A stretch of 64,000 bases of DNA from Rhodobacter sp. (GCA_030065095.1 JASJDP010000003.1:1-64000), one strand, 5' to 3'; positions 32,536-41,952 are shown, numbered from the stretch's first letter. Notes: generated from the letters alone by a model not told the origin. Translations and numbers: made by a program.

Positions 32536-33399
32536 ATGCGGTACGATAGCCTTGCGGATTTTCTGAGAGACGGCAAAGCGGCGCTGGCCAAGGGGCCGGT
32601 GGCGATGATTTTCATCGAAGACCTGGTCGAAGCCGAATCGACCATCCGCCACCACATGACGCTGAAATTTACCTCGATCGTGGTCTTCGCCCCGCCGGAA
32701 CTGGCGTTGCCGCAGGACATGGCCAAAGCGATTCACCGGGTGCAGTTCAGCATGCTGCAGGCCCACGCGCTGGAAACCGCAGTGAACGCCGTGATCGACG
32801 CGGCGCCCGGCATCTGGATGTACTACTGTTTCAACGCCGAGTACCTGTTCTACCCGTTTTGCGAAAACCGGTCGGTGGCCGAAATGCTGACCTTTCATAC
32901 CGAGGAACGCCGCGACGCGGTGCTGACCTATGTCATCGATCTTTACGCCGCCGATCTCGACGCCAATCCAGACGCGGTCTGTGTCGAGGATGCCTATCTC
33001 GACAAATCCGGCTACTATGCCCTGGCCCGGCCGGACGAAAACAGTCACCCCAAGGAACGCCAGCTCGATTTCTTCGGCGGCCTGCGATGGCGGTTCGAAG
33101 AACACATCGCCAAGCCGCGGCGCAAGATCGATCGCATCGCTCTGTTCCGGGCGAAGAAAGGCCTGCGGCTGCGCTTTGATCACACGTTCACAGACGAGGA
33201 ATACAATACCTATTCCTGCCCCTGGCACCATAACATTACCGCGGCGATCTGCAGCTTTCGAACAGCCAAGGCCTTGAAAACAAACGCTGGTTCGATGTTC
33301 GAGATCACCAATTTCCGCTGGCACAACTCGGTGCCGTTCCAATGGCAGTCCCAGCAGCTCCTCGATCTGGGGCTGATGGAGCCAGGGCAGTGGTTCTAG
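32536..33399 (+). CDS. Conserved protein of unknown function (287 aa)
   Basis: A soluble protein starting at MRYDSLADFLRDGKAALA; ATG 32509 is a possible earlier start. It has no signal peptide or membrane helix. Acidic and aromatic-rich stretches (WMYYCFNAEYLFYPFCENR, FGGLRWRFEEHIAKPRRKID, YNTYSCPWHHNITAAICSF) suggest a globular enzyme-like protein, but I recognise no motif. It lies divergent from miaB and convergent with irr. The part of the open frame before 32509 is antisense to miaB and is not coding. Confidence 0.7.
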   Translation: MRYDSLADFLRDGKAALAKGPVAMIFIEDLVEAESTIRHHMTLKFTSIVVFAPPELALPQDMAKAIHRVQFSMLQAHALETAVNAVIDAAPGIWMYYCFNAEYLFYPFCENRSVAEMLTFHTEERRDAVLTYVIDLYAADLDANPDAVCVEDAYLDKSGYYALARPDENSHPKERQLDFFGGLRWRFEEHIAKPRRKIDRIALFRAKKGLRLRFDHTFTDEEYNTYSCPWHHNITAAICSFRTAKALKTNAGSMFEITNFRWHNSVPFQWQSQQLLDLGLMEPGQWF

Positions 33400-33476
33400 G
33401 CGTGAATACACGCGCCTCGGCACCGGCGACAGCGTTTCGCCGGCCAGCGGGCAGCCATTTTTCCGGCGAAGGTTCG

Positions 33477-33899
33477 TTACCGCTGCCGCAACCGGATCAC
33501 GACATCCACCTTGACGATCTCGGCCCCTTCGGGCGCGTCCGGCAGCCGTGAAATCTCCAATTCACCCTCCGGCGCATCGGTCAGGGTTGCGGTCTCCTCC
33601 CAGTAGAAATGCGGGTGGTTCGAGGTGTTCGTGTCGAAATAGCTTTTCGACCCGTCCACCGTGATCTCGCGCAGCAATCCGGCATCGCAGAACGCGCGCA
33701 GGGTGTTGTAGACGGTCGCAAGCGACACCTTCTCGCCGCCCTCGCAAGCGGCGGCATACAGGCTTTCCGCCGTCACATGACGGTCCTCACCGTCGCCCAC
33801 CAACAGCCCCGCCAGCGCCACGCGCTGGCGCGTCGGCCGCAACCTGGCCGTGCCTAGCCAATCGGCTCCCCGCTTCTGGGTTGTAGAAATTGCGCTCAT
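33477..33899 (-). CDS. irr: Fur-family iron response regulator Irr
   Basis: A 140-residue Fur-like repressor/activator. An N-terminal winged helix (about 20-85; [34 protein letters not shown]) leads to a short dimer domain with NHPHFYWEE, the region where Irr proteins carry their His-rich haem/metal site; the canonical Fur metal cysteines are missing. In alphaproteobacteria Irr responds to haem and controls iron genes. It is divergent from fabA, as is usual in Rhodobacterales. Confidence 0.9.
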   Translation of the reverse strand: MSAISTTQKRGADWLGTARLRPTRQRVALAGLLVGDGEDRHVTAESLYAAACEGGEKVSLATVYNTLRAFCDAGLLREITVDGSKSYFDTNTSNHPHFYWEETATLTDAPEGELEISRLPDAPEGAEIVKVDVVIRLRQR

Positions 33900-33924
33900 C
33901 TCGAAACCGTCTTTGCCTGCAATC

Positions 33925-33954
33925 AGTATACAACCCTAAGCGGCTCGGGTTCAA
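33925..33954 (-). promoter_or_regulatory. Candidate sigma-70 promoter of irr
   Basis: On the minus strand TTGAAC (33949-33954) and TATACT (33925-33930) are separated by 18 bases, a good match to the housekeeping consensus, about 25 bases upstream of the irr ATG at 33899. Confidence 0.5.
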
Positions 33955-34058
33955 ACAGAATCACAGCGATGCGCCAACCGTGCCGCACTTGCCACTGGTT
34001 CACCGCGGATGATAGAGAGCGGCGCAATATCAGGCTGCAGACCGAGGGCCCCGCGCAG

Positions 34059-34568
34059 ATGGCTGACTTTCCTAAAAGCTTTGACAAGGACGGCCTGCTC
34101 AAATGCGCCCGCGGAGAGCTCTTTGGCCCCGGCAATGCGCAGCTTCCCGAACCGCCGATGCTGATGATGGACCGGATCACGGATGTTTCTGGTGACGGCG
34201 GCGCGCATGGAAAAGGCCATATCGAGGCCGAATTCGACATCACCCCGGAGCTTTGGTTCTTCCCCTGCCATTTTCCGGGAAACCCGGTGATGCCCGGATG
34301 CCTGATGGTCGACGGTCTTTGGCAGCTTGCCGGATTCAACCTGGGGTGGCGCGGCATGCAGGGTCAGGGCTTCGCACTCGGTGCAGGCGAGGTCAAGCTT
34401 TCCGGAATGGTTCGTCCCGACCGCAAGCTGGTCAGTTATCACATCGACTTCTCGCGCGTGATCGACCGCAAGCTAAAGATGGGGGTTGCCGACGGCGTGG
34501 TTAAGGCCGACGGTGAAGTGGTCTGCGAGATGAAGAACATGAAAGTCGGACTCGCCGCTGCGAGCTGA
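34059..34568 (+). CDS. fabA: 3-hydroxydecanoyl-ACP dehydratase/isomerase
   Basis: A 169-residue hot-dog enzyme that introduces the cis double bond in type II fatty acid synthesis. Catalytic His71 lies in [11 protein letters not shown] and Asp85 in [11 protein letters not shown]. The start [14 protein letters not shown] at 34059 fits FabA length. First gene of the fabA-fabB-fabI operon. FabA plus FabB gives the anaerobic route to unsaturated fatty acids. Confidence 0.97.
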   Translation: MADFPKSFDKDGLLKCARGELFGPGNAQLPEPPMLMMDRITDVSGDGGAHGKGHIEAEFDITPELWFFPCHFPGNPVMPGCLMVDGLWQLAGFNLGWRGMQGQGFALGAGEVKLSGMVRPDRKLVSYHIDFSRVIDRKLKMGVADGVVKADGEVVCEMKNMKVGLAAAS

Positions 34569-34594
34569 CCCGAGCCTGAGAGGGAACAAAGCCT

Positions 34595-35824
34595 ATGCGC
34601 CGCGTCGCCGTCACCGGTCTGGGCATAATATCGTCCATCGGCAATTCCGCAGCCGAGGTAGCGGCGTCGCTGAAGGCGGGGCAGCCGGGCATCGTTTTTG
34701 CCGAGGACTATGCCGAACGCGGTTTCCGCAGCCAGGTCAAGGGCGCGATCGACTTCGACATCGCGGCTCATATCGACAAGCGGGTGCTGCGGTTCATGGG
34801 GCCGGGATCCGCCTATGCCTATGCCGCGATGGGCCAGGCGATCGCCGATGCCGGGCTGACCGAGCAAGACGTGTCAAACCCGTCGACCGGGTTGATCGCA
34901 GGCTCCGGCGGCCCCTCGACCTCGGCCATGCTCGCGGCGCACCAGACGGTGCTGGAAAAAGGTGCGCCGAAACGCATCGGTCCCTTCGCCGTGCCGAAAT
35001 GCATGAGCAGCACGGTCTCGGCCAACCTGTCGACCGCCTACAAGATCAAGGGCGTGAATTTCTCGATCACCTCGGCCTGCTCGACATCTCTGCATTGCAT
35101 TGGCATGGCCGCCCAGCAAGTCATGCTGGGGCAGCAGGAGGTGATGTTCGCCGGCGGTGGCGAAGAGCTTGACTGGACCCTTTCCTGTCTCTTCGACGCC
35201 ATGGGCGCGATGTCGTCGAAATTCAACGACAGCCCCGCGCGGGCCAGCCGGGCGTTCGATGCCGACCGCGACGGTTTCGTCATCTCGGGCGGCGGCGGCA
35301 TGGTGGTGCTCGAGGATCTGGAGCGGGCCCTGGCGCGAGGTGCCAGGATTTATGCCGAGATCACCGGCTTTGGCGCCACGTCCGACGGCCACGACATGGT
35401 CGCCCCGTCCGGTGAGGGCGGCGAGCGCGCCATGCGGCTTGCGCTGAAGACCCTGCCGGACGACCGCTCGGTCGGCTATATCAACGCCCACGGCACTTCG
35501 ACCCCGGTCGGCGATGTCGGCGAGGTCGAGGCCGTGCGCCGTGTCTTCGGCCAGGGTGACACCCCGCTGATCAGTTCGACCAAGTCGATGACCGGACACG
35601 CCCAGGGTGCCGCGGGGGCGCTCGAGGCGATCTTCTGCCTTCTGATGCTGGACCAGGATTTCATCGCACCCTCGATCAATGTCGAAACGCTCGACCCCGC
35701 GCTCAGCCCCAACGAGATCGCCACGGCCTGCGTCGAAAACGCAGGGCTCGACACGGTGATGACCAATTCCTTCGGCTTCGGCGGCACCAACGGTTCGATG
35801 CTGCTTTCGCGATTTCACGGGTGA
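34595..35824 (+). CDS. fabB: Beta-ketoacyl-ACP synthase I
   Basis: A 409-residue condensing enzyme with the Cys-His-His triad: Cys in [11 protein letters not shown], His in [11 protein letters not shown] and His in [12 protein letters not shown]. It extends unsaturated acyl-ACPs made by FabA, 26 bp upstream. The end [16 protein letters not shown] is usual for the family. Confidence 0.97.
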   Translation: MRRVAVTGLGIISSIGNSAAEVAASLKAGQPGIVFAEDYAERGFRSQVKGAIDFDIAAHIDKRVLRFMGPGSAYAYAAMGQAIADAGLTEQDVSNPSTGLIAGSGGPSTSAMLAAHQTVLEKGAPKRIGPFAVPKCMSSTVSANLSTAYKIKGVNFSITSACSTSLHCIGMAAQQVMLGQQEVMFAGGGEELDWTLSCLFDAMGAMSSKFNDSPARASRAFDADRDGFVISGGGGMVVLEDLERALARGARIYAEITGFGATSDGHDMVAPSGEGGERAMRLALKTLPDDRSVGYINAHGTSTPVGDVGEVEAVRRVFGQGDTPLISSTKSMTGHAQGAAGALEAIFCLLMLDQDFIAPSINVETLDPALSPNEIATACVENAGLDTVMTNSFGFGGTNGSMLLSRFHG

Positions 35825-35830
35825 CGGGAC

Positions 35831-36619
35831 ATGTCTGAACTGATGCGCGGCAAGCGCGGGCTGATCATGGGGGTGGCGAACGAGCGCTCCATCGCCTGGG
35901 GCATCGCCCGCGCGATGGCCGACGAGGGGGCCGAGCTTGCCTTCACCTATCAGGGCGACGCCTTTGGCAAGCGCGTGCGCCCGCTGGTCGAGTCGCTGGG
36001 CTCCGACATCATGGTCGATTGCGACGTCATGGATCCCGCCAAGATGGACATGGCGTTCGAGGCGCTGGCCGCAGCCTGGGACCGTATCGACTTTGTCGTT
36101 CACGCGATCGCCTATTCCGACCGGGCCGAACTAACCGGTCGTTTCATCGATACCAGTCTCGAGAACTTCACCAATTCGCTGGCCATCTCCTGTTATTCGC
36201 TGATCGACGTCACACGCCGCGCGCGGCCCCTGATGGCCGGCGGCGGGACCGTCCTGACCCTGACCTATCAGGGGTCGAACCGGGTGACGCCCTACTACAA
36301 TGTGATGGGCGTGGCCAAAGCGGCACTTGAATCGTCGGTTCGCTACCTCGCCAACGATCTCGGACCCGACGGCATCCGTGTAAACGCTATCTCGCCCGGA
36401 CCGATGAAAACCCTCGCCGGGGCCGCGATCGGCGGGGCGCGCAAGACCTTCAAACACACGGACATGAACGCCCCCCTCCGCGCCAATGCCACGCTGGAGG
36501 CGGTGGGCGGGACCGCCGTTTATCTTGCCAGCGATTACGGCGCCTGCACCACGGGCGAGATCGTACGCGTCGACGGCGGCTATCACGTTTTGGGCATGCC
36601 GCAGACCGAGAACCTCTGA
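35831..36619 (+). CDS. fabI: Enoyl-ACP reductase (NADH)
   Basis: A 262-residue SDR-type reductase that completes each fatty acid elongation cycle. GKRGLIMGVANERSIAWGIA is the nucleotide loop; the active-site Tyr and Lys are in YYNVMGVAK. It starts 6 bp after fabB. AISPGPMKTLA is the substrate-loop region that triclosan-type inhibitors contact in relatives. Ends the fab operon. Confidence 0.97.
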   Translation: MSELMRGKRGLIMGVANERSIAWGIARAMADEGAELAFTYQGDAFGKRVRPLVESLGSDIMVDCDVMDPAKMDMAFEALAAAWDRIDFVVHAIAYSDRAELTGRFIDTSLENFTNSLAISCYSLIDVTRRARPLMAGGGTVLTLTYQGSNRVTPYYNVMGVAKAALESSVRYLANDLGPDGIRVNAISPGPMKTLAGAAIGGARKTFKHTDMNAPLRANATLEAVGGTAVYLASDYGACTTGEIVRVDGGYHVLGMPQTENL

Positions 36620-36677
36620 CGCGAACCCGCCGACATGACGCCGGCCATTGCGCACATTGTCTGAAAGAAGGGTCGCC

Positions 36678-36917
36678 TTTTGGCATGGACCAGACGTTCG
36701 CAATCTGCATTCTGGCGCGGAATCAAGGCCGAAGGCCGCCGCGCCATCGCCGACCCGCCCCGAAGGGGAGGCGATTTTCTGACGTTGCGTATCGCATTGA
36801 GGTCGTTCGGACTTTGCCAGGATAAAGCGAGCCGTTTAGACGTAATGGCCGCCTCCCCCCGGGTCGGCGATGGCACGGCTTATCTCTGAATAAGCAACGT
36901 CCGCTCAACGCCAAAAC
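36678..36917 (+). repeat. Dispersed MITE-like hairpin repeat, copy 2
   Basis: About 240 bp between fabI and the GNAT gene. The outer ends are inverted to one another (TTTTGGCATGGACCAGACGTT at the left; the right end read in reverse starts GTTTTGGCGTTGAGCGGACG). Inside, GCCATCGCCGACCCG (36743-36757) is exactly complementary to CGGGTCGGCGATGGC (36860-36874), and GGGGAGGCG pairs with CGCCTCCCC. It shares its core with copies near 5.4 and 58.7 kb. No open frame fits, so it is non-coding. It fills the 325-bp gap here. Confidence 0.8.
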
Positions 36918-36944
36918 CCGTCATCCCCGTCATGTCCTTTACCG

Positions 36945-37400
36945 TTACGCGCCGTGCGCCGTCTCCGGATCCTCCCCCCATTCGAAGATCACCAGCCCCT
37001 CGGTCTCGCGCCCTTGCGCCTTGCGATAAAGCCCGCGCGCGGCGGCGTTCCCGGCCTCGGTTCCAAGCCACGCATAGCCGCATCCCCGCTCGTGTCCCAC
37101 CGCCAGGATCGCCGTCATCAGCCGCGTGCCAATGCCCCGGCGCAGCCAGTCGTCCCCAACCCCGACCTCGTTGATCCAGAACTGCGGCGGCTTGTCGGGG
37201 TGAAGATACACCACACCCGACGCCATGCCCACGACCAGCCCGTCCGCCAGCGCCACCACCATCTCATGCGCCTCCGAGGCCAGAAACGCGGCCGTGTGGT
37301 CCGGGTCCACGGCCAGATCGAAGACCCCCTTGGCCACGCGATCCAAAACGCGCGCGTCCTCTGGACCCAGCCGCCGAATGGTGATTGTCTGATCCTCCAT
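36945..37400 (-). CDS. GNAT family N-acetyltransferase
   Basis: A 151-residue acetyltransferase. ITIRRLGPEDARVL begins the fold, the acetyl-CoA loop is WLRRGIGTRLMTAILAVG, and GNAAARGLYRKAQGRETEG is the C-terminal motif. The layout resembles aminoglycoside N6'-acetyltransferase-like proteins (AAC(6')-type), but no substrate can be assigned. ATG 37400 is 24 bp from the divergent start of the enolase-superfamily gene, so the two share a promoter region. Confidence 0.88.
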   Translation of the reverse strand: MEDQTITIRRLGPEDARVLDRVAKGVFDLAVDPDHTAAFLASEAHEMVVALADGLVVGMASGVVYLHPDKPPQFWINEVGVGDDWLRRGIGTRLMTAILAVGHERGCGYAWLGTEAGNAAARGLYRKAQGRETEGLVIFEWGEDPETAHGA

Positions 37401-37424
37401 GGCCCCATTCAGGCCGGAGACGTC

Positions 37425-38654
37425 ATGAAACTGCAAGACCTGGATGTCATCGTCACCGCCCCGCCGCCGCCCGGCTGGGGTGGCCGGTACTGGATCCTGG
37501 TGAAGCTGACCACCGACACCGGCATCACCGGCTGGGGGGAGTGCTATGCCGCGTCCGTCGGACCCGAGGCGATGACCCACGTGATCCGTGACGTCTTTGC
37601 CCGCCACATGGCGGGCGAAAATCCCGAAAACATAGAGCTGATGTTCCGCCGCGCCTATTCGTCGGGCTTCACCCAGCGCCCCGACCTGACCGTCATGGGC
37701 GCCTTTTCGGGGCTCGAGATCGCCTGCTGGGACATTCTGGGCAAGGACCGCGGGCGGCCTGTCTGGGCGCTTTTGGGCGGCCGGATGAACGAGCGCATTC
37801 GCGCCTATTCCTACCTCTACCCCCTGCCGCACCATCCGCTGCCCGATTTCTGGGTCTCACCCGAAATGGCCGCCGAAAGCGCGGCAAACCTGGTCGAAAA
37901 GGGCTATACGGCCGTCAAATTCGACCCCGCAGGACCCTATACAATCCGCGGCGGGCATCAGCCCGCGATGACCGACATCGAAACCTCGGTTGCGTTCTGC
38001 AGGGCGATCCGCGAGGCGGTCGGCAACCGGGCCGATCTGCTGTTCGGCACCCATGGCCAGTTCAATCCTGCCGGCGCGATCCGCCTTGGCCAGGCGCTGG
38101 AGCCGTTTCAGCCGCTCTGGTTCGAGGAACCGATCCCGCCCGACAACCTGTTGGATTTCGCCCAGATCGCTCAGGCCGTCCGCATCCCACTGGCCACCGG
38201 CGAGCGGCTGACCACCAAGGCCGAGTTCGCGACGCTGCTGCGCACCGGCGGCGCCAGCATCCTGCAGCCCGCCCTGGGTCGTGCGGGCGGGATCTGGGAG
38301 ATGAAGAAGACCGCGGCACTTGCCGAGGCCTTCGGCGCCCAGCTGGCGCCGCATCTCTATGCCGGCCCGGTCGAATGGGCCGCGAACATCCACCTTGCCG
38401 CCTCGATCCCCAACCTCCTGATCGCCGAGAGCATCGAGACCGAGTTCCACGCAGCCCTGATCGGAAACGGCATTTCCGTCGACGACGGCTTTATCCATCC
38501 GCCCGAGGCGCCGGGCCTTGGCATCGAGGTCGACGAGGTGCTGGCGCGGGCTCATCCCTATACCGGCACCGGCCTGCATCTGGAAATGCAGGAGGCGCCG
38601 TGTGACTATCGAAACGGCAATGTTTTCGAAGGAGGTGCGCCGCTCAAGTCGTGA
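37425..38654 (+). CDS. Mandelate racemase/muconate lactonizing enzyme family protein
   Basis: A 409-residue enolase-superfamily enzyme: N-terminal capping domain (about 1-125), then a barrel. AVKFDPAGPY carries the first catalytic Lys region, WFEEPIPPDN holds a metal-ligand Glu and ATGERL another. The first metal-ligand region reads FGTHGQF, where galactonate dehydratase has DFHGR; the Asp is replaced. The family dehydrates or isomerises sugar acids (galactonate dehydratase-like). Substrate unknown; no sugar transporter is nearby. The upstream part of the open frame is antisense to the GNAT gene. Confidence 0.88.
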   Translation: MKLQDLDVIVTAPPPPGWGGRYWILVKLTTDTGITGWGECYAASVGPEAMTHVIRDVFARHMAGENPENIELMFRRAYSSGFTQRPDLTVMGAFSGLEIACWDILGKDRGRPVWALLGGRMNERIRAYSYLYPLPHHPLPDFWVSPEMAAESAANLVEKGYTAVKFDPAGPYTIRGGHQPAMTDIETSVAFCRAIREAVGNRADLLFGTHGQFNPAGAIRLGQALEPFQPLWFEEPIPPDNLLDFAQIAQAVRIPLATGERLTTKAEFATLLRTGGASILQPALGRAGGIWEMKKTAALAEAFGAQLAPHLYAGPVEWAANIHLAASIPNLLIAESIETEFHAALIGNGISVDDGFIHPPEAPGLGIEVDEVLARAHPYTGTGLHLEMQEAPCDYRNGNVFEGGAPLKS

Positions 38655-38749
38655 AACGGAAAAATCGCACAGATTTTTGATGCATTTCAATGCACTTAAA
38701 CGCAATTCGTGCCTGATTGTTCATCAAACGGCAACAATTGCCTTAGAAT

Positions 38750-38871
38750 TGCCGCAATTCCGGTGTAACTTAATCCCAGCTAAACAAGAACTCACCAGTT
38801 TCTGCGCAAAGTAGCGTGGTACGATTTCCTCCCTGACTGGACAGGCTGTGCTTCGGCATAGCCTTTTTTTT
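38750..38871 (+). ncRNA. Candidate intergenic small RNA with its own terminator
   Basis: AT-rich gap after the enolase-family gene. A TAGAAT box at 38744-38749 could be a -10 element, though no good -35 is seen at the right spacing. The predicted RNA of about 115-120 bases contains a CCUCCC patch near 38828-38833 and ends in a UUCG-loop hairpin with a run of eight T. It may instead be just the 3' UTR of the upstream gene. Nothing in it looks protein-coding. Confidence 0.35.
38844..38871 (+). terminator. Rho-independent terminator
   Basis: GGCTGTGC, loop TTCG and GCATAGCC (one wobble pair) are followed by eight T residues at 38864-38871. It ends either the enolase-family transcript or a separate small RNA and points at the stop of the convergent thioredoxin-like gene. 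Confidence 0.88.
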
Positions 38872-39295
38872 AGCTCGCAACAGCCCCGTAAGCGGCGTGA
38901 TGGGCCCGGAACAGCGCACGCAACCCGGCCCGCGTCCGCAGGCCGCTCAGCGACTGGCGCAGCGTGCCCTCGGCATCGAACAGCAACAGCGTGACGTGCG
39001 GCGCACGGTGCGTTTTGGCGAACGCGCCGCCCTCTTCGGTGCGGATGTTGGCGATCAGATAGACCAGAGCGCATTCGTCGAACCCTGCCAGGGCGCGGCG
39101 GGTTTCGCGCTGCAGAGCCGTGCAGGCCGGGCATTGCGGATCGTGGACCTGGACGACGGCGGGCTTGCCCTGGCCGCCCATCTCCTGCCGGATTTGCGGG
39201 ATGCCGCACGTTTCGGCTTCTTCATCGGCCAGCCTCCGCACCGATGCAATCAGACCGGCCGCCCGGCGCCCGACGGGCAAAGCACGTGCCGTCAC
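38870..39295 (-). CDS. Thioredoxin-like protein with CPAC motif
   Basis: A 141-residue cytosolic protein. From about residue 45 it follows a thioredoxin-like pattern: AVVQVHDPQCPACTALQRET with a redox-type C-P-A-C, a middle strand LVYLIANIRTEEGG, then HVTLLLFDAEGTL and a final helix. The first 40 residues are not part of the fold and the true start may be internal. It probably works as a thiol oxidoreductase; partner unknown. Confidence 0.75.
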   Translation of the reverse strand: MTARALPVGRRAAGLIASVRRLADEEAETCGIPQIRQEMGGQGKPAVVQVHDPQCPACTALQRETRRALAGFDECALVYLIANIRTEEGGAFAKTHRAPHVTLLLFDAEGTLRQSLSGLRTRAGLRALFRAHHAAYGAVAS

Positions 39296-39313
39296 GGATC
39301 GCGCACAATCCCG

Positions 39314-39982
39314 TCAGACCTGCAAAGGCTCGATCAACTCCGGTCCCGCTGCCCGATTCGAGTTGACTGCCGGATCGACCCGGTGGAACGCAAAGGCATC
39401 GTCCGGCGGGGGGTGCATCAACGTGGCCGCGCCCTTGCCCGACTCGCCAAGCCACAGCGCCCAGTCGGCGGGCGCGATGCTGACCGGCATACGATGGTGG
39501 ATGCCGCTGATCGGGCCGTTGGACTGCGTGGTGACGATGGCGCAGGTGGTCAGAGGCGCGTCGCCACGGTCCCAGACCTGCCAGATCCCGGCAAAGGCGA
39601 TCGGCGCGCCGCCGTTGCGCCAGATATACCAGGGCAACCGCTTGCCGTCGGCATCCTTGGTCCATTCGTAGAACCCCGTCGCCGGGATCAGGCAGCGCCG
39701 TTCCCGGCAGGCCGACCGGAAGGCGGGCTTTTCGGCAATCGTCTCGGCCCGGGCATTGATCAAGAGCGGGCCGTCGCTTGGCGTCTTGTACCAATGCGGC
39801 AGAAACCCCCAGCGCATCGCTACCAGACGCCGCGCACCCTCGGCACCGGACGTGACAGCATGTACCCGGTTCGTCGGGCAGACATTGTAGTTGGGCAGAT
39901 CGGGCAGATCGTTCGCCGGGATCGCTTCGAACAGTTCCACGATCTCGTCGGGCTCCAAAGTGATCGCGAAACGTCCGCACAT
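39314..39982 (-). CDS. SOS response-associated peptidase (SRAP/YedK)
   Basis: A 222-residue HMCES/YedK-type protein that forms a thiazolidine crosslink to abasic sites in single-stranded DNA. The nucleophile Cys2 (MCGRFAIT), the Asn in PNYNVCPTN, Glu in IPATGFYEW and His in GIHHRMPVS are all present. ATG 39982 keeps Cys2 in place. The thioredoxin-like gene follows 18 bp downstream. Confidence 0.95.
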   Translation of the reverse strand: MCGRFAITLEPDEIVELFEAIPANDLPDLPNYNVCPTNRVHAVTSGAEGARRLVAMRWGFLPHWYKTPSDGPLLINARAETIAEKPAFRSACRERRCLIPATGFYEWTKDADGKRLPWYIWRNGGAPIAFAGIWQVWDRGDAPLTTCAIVTTQSNGPISGIHHRMPVSIAPADWALWLGESGKGAATLMHPPPDDAFAFHRVDPAVNSNRAAGPELIEPLQV

Positions 39983-40081
39983 GGGCGAGTTCCTATCCGG
40001 CTGTGCGCTGCGACGGGGCCGCCAGGCAGGCGGCGACCCCGAAGGATGACGCGGCGGGCCGCCCGGCCCGCCCGGAGCGGA

Positions 40082-41650
40082 TCACTCGACCCGCGTGATG
40101 CGGCCTTCGACCATCGGCATCACCGGCCCCTGCGCGGCCATGTAGTCGGCCAGCACATCGGCCAGATCGGGGCCGAAGTCATAGGCGTCCATCGCGCCGG
40201 AGACGAACATCTTATAGCCGTCGCCGCCGTTGCGGACGAAGTTGTTGGTCACGATGCCATAGACCGCCTCGGGGTCGATCGGTTCACCCGCGACCATCAC
40301 CTCGGTGACCCGGCCCTCGTTCGGTGCCACCGACGGATCCCAGGTAAAGCTCAGGCCCGCCACCTGCGGGAAACGGCCCTTGACCTCTTCCACCTGGCTG
40401 ACGCCGTTTTCCAGCGCGTCGATGATCACCTGGCCCTTGGCCTGGAAGGTCGACAGCGTGTTCTGAAACGGCAGCACCGTCATCACCTCGCCCATGGTCA
40501 CGTCGCCTTCGTCGATCGAGGCGCGGATGCCGCCCGAGTTGGCGAACGCCACCTGGATTCCCTGATCCTTGACCCGGTCGAGCATCGCGTCGGCCACAAG
40601 GTTGCCCATCGGGCATTCCATGATCCGGCAGACTGCGCGGTCGCCCTCGATCACACCGCCCGACTGCGCCACCACCTTGTTGCGGATCTCGTCCAGCGGC
40701 ACCGCCAGCTCGGCGATGCGCTCCTTCGTGGCGGGATGCTCGACCACCCCGCCGTCCATCACGATGGGCTCGCCCACGGCTTCGGTGATCACGCCGTCGT
40801 CGTCGAAGGTGACGTTCAACTCGCCCAGGAATTTGCCATAGGCATAGGCTTGCACGATCGCCGTCGTGCCGACCATCGTCGGGTAGGGCCCCTTGGCGTT
40901 CTCGGCGGTGTTCGACAGATAGGTGTTGTCGTGCCCGCCGACGATGATGTCGACCTCGGGAACCGCGGCGGCGAGGGCCTGATCGACCTGATAGCCCGAG
41001 TGGCTGAGCACGATGATCTTGTTGATCCCGTTCGCCTGCATCCGCTCGACCTGCATGGCCACCGCCTCGATCGGATCGCTGAAGACCACGTTCGGCCCGG
41101 GGCTCGACAATTCGTCCGTATCCACCGGCGTCAGCCCGATCAGCCCCAGCCGCTCACCGCCGCGTTCGAGGATCACCGCCTTCTGGATCGCATCGTTCAG
41201 CAGCGGTTCGGTCGACACGTCGGCGTTCGACATCAGGATCGGGAAATCCACCGACTCGGTGAAGCCTTTCAGAACTTCGGGCCCGTCGTCGAATTCGTGG
41301 TTGCCCACGGTCATCGCGTCATAGCCCATCTTGTTCATCATTTCGGCCGCGACCCGGCCTTTGTAGTAGGTGTAGAACAGCGACCCCTGGAACTGGTCCC
41401 CGCCATCGACGAGGATGTAGTTGTTGGTGCGCGCCTTGGCCTCTTCCACCGCCGTCATCAGCCGGGCCGAGCCGCCGAAGCACTTGCCCTCGGCATTGTC
41501 CTCGGCCGAACAGCCGCTGTCGTATTTGCTGATCGGTTCGAACCGGGAATGGAAGTCGTTGGTGTGCAGAACGGTCAGCGAATAATCGGCCATCGCCATG
41601 CCGGCGCCTAGGCCGAGCATCGCGGCCGATGAAAGGAATCGAGCGAGCAT
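40082..41650 (-). CDS. Periplasmic 5'-nucleotidase / UDP-sugar hydrolase
   Basis: A 522-residue protein with a signal peptide (about 1-21). The metallophosphatase domain has HTNDFHSRF (29-37), GGDQFQGS, GNHEFDDG and GGHDN; the C-terminal 5'-nucleotidase domain has NSGGIRASID and VRNGGDGYKMF. It releases phosphate and nucleosides from extracellular nucleotides. Several cysteines in the N-terminal half suggest disulfides. Single gene, leftward. Confidence 0.94.
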   Translation of the reverse strand: MLARFLSSAAMLGLGAGMAMADYSLTVLHTNDFHSRFEPISKYDSGCSAEDNAEGKCFGGSARLMTAVEEAKARTNNYILVDGGDQFQGSLFYTYYKGRVAAEMMNKMGYDAMTVGNHEFDDGPEVLKGFTESVDFPILMSNADVSTEPLLNDAIQKAVILERGGERLGLIGLTPVDTDELSSPGPNVVFSDPIEAVAMQVERMQANGINKIIVLSHSGYQVDQALAAAVPEVDIIVGGHDNTYLSNTAENAKGPYPTMVGTTAIVQAYAYGKFLGELNVTFDDDGVITEAVGEPIVMDGGVVEHPATKERIAELAVPLDEIRNKVVAQSGGVIEGDRAVCRIMECPMGNLVADAMLDRVKDQGIQVAFANSGGIRASIDEGDVTMGEVMTVLPFQNTLSTFQAKGQVIIDALENGVSQVEEVKGRFPQVAGLSFTWDPSVAPNEGRVTEVMVAGEPIDPEAVYGIVTNNFVRNGGDGYKMFVSGAMDAYDFGPDLADVLADYMAAQGPVMPMVEGRITRVE

Positions 41651-41952
41651 TGGAACCCCCTATTGCTTTGATACCCGTAGAGTGGCGCCGTGCTGCGCGG
41701 GAGTCAAAGCGGATTCATCGAGCCCGCAGCCCTAGGTCAAATCCATGCCCATCCCTGAGAGCCTGGCTGCCTCGCGACACGGCTTCGGTCAGGGGCACCG
41801 GCAAGCCTTGACCGGATGCCGCGCGCAATTTTCGTGCCGTTGTCGCCTGGCGCCACAATATCCAGCTTTACGTCGGCTGTCGGGATTTGGACCTGCCGCC
41901 GGGCCCCATCTTCCGCCTTGACCCGCGCCACGTGCCGGGCGATCAGTGATCC
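41651..41952. other. Divergent intergenic region, no gene seen
   Basis: A 302-bp stretch between the leftward 5'-nucleotidase gene and the rightward DUF952 gene. It should hold both promoters. A short open frame ending at the TGA at 41948-41950 has no start codon and no recognised motif. No strong hairpin or repeat was noticed. Confidence 0.5.

Noticed and set aside
38897-41611. 904-residue open frame on the plus strand
   Set aside because: Runs antisense through three well supported leftward genes (thioredoxin-like, SRAP and 5'-nucleotidase).
41800-41950. Short open frame before the DUF952 gene
   Set aside because: No start codon after the last in-frame stop and no ribosome binding site or motif.
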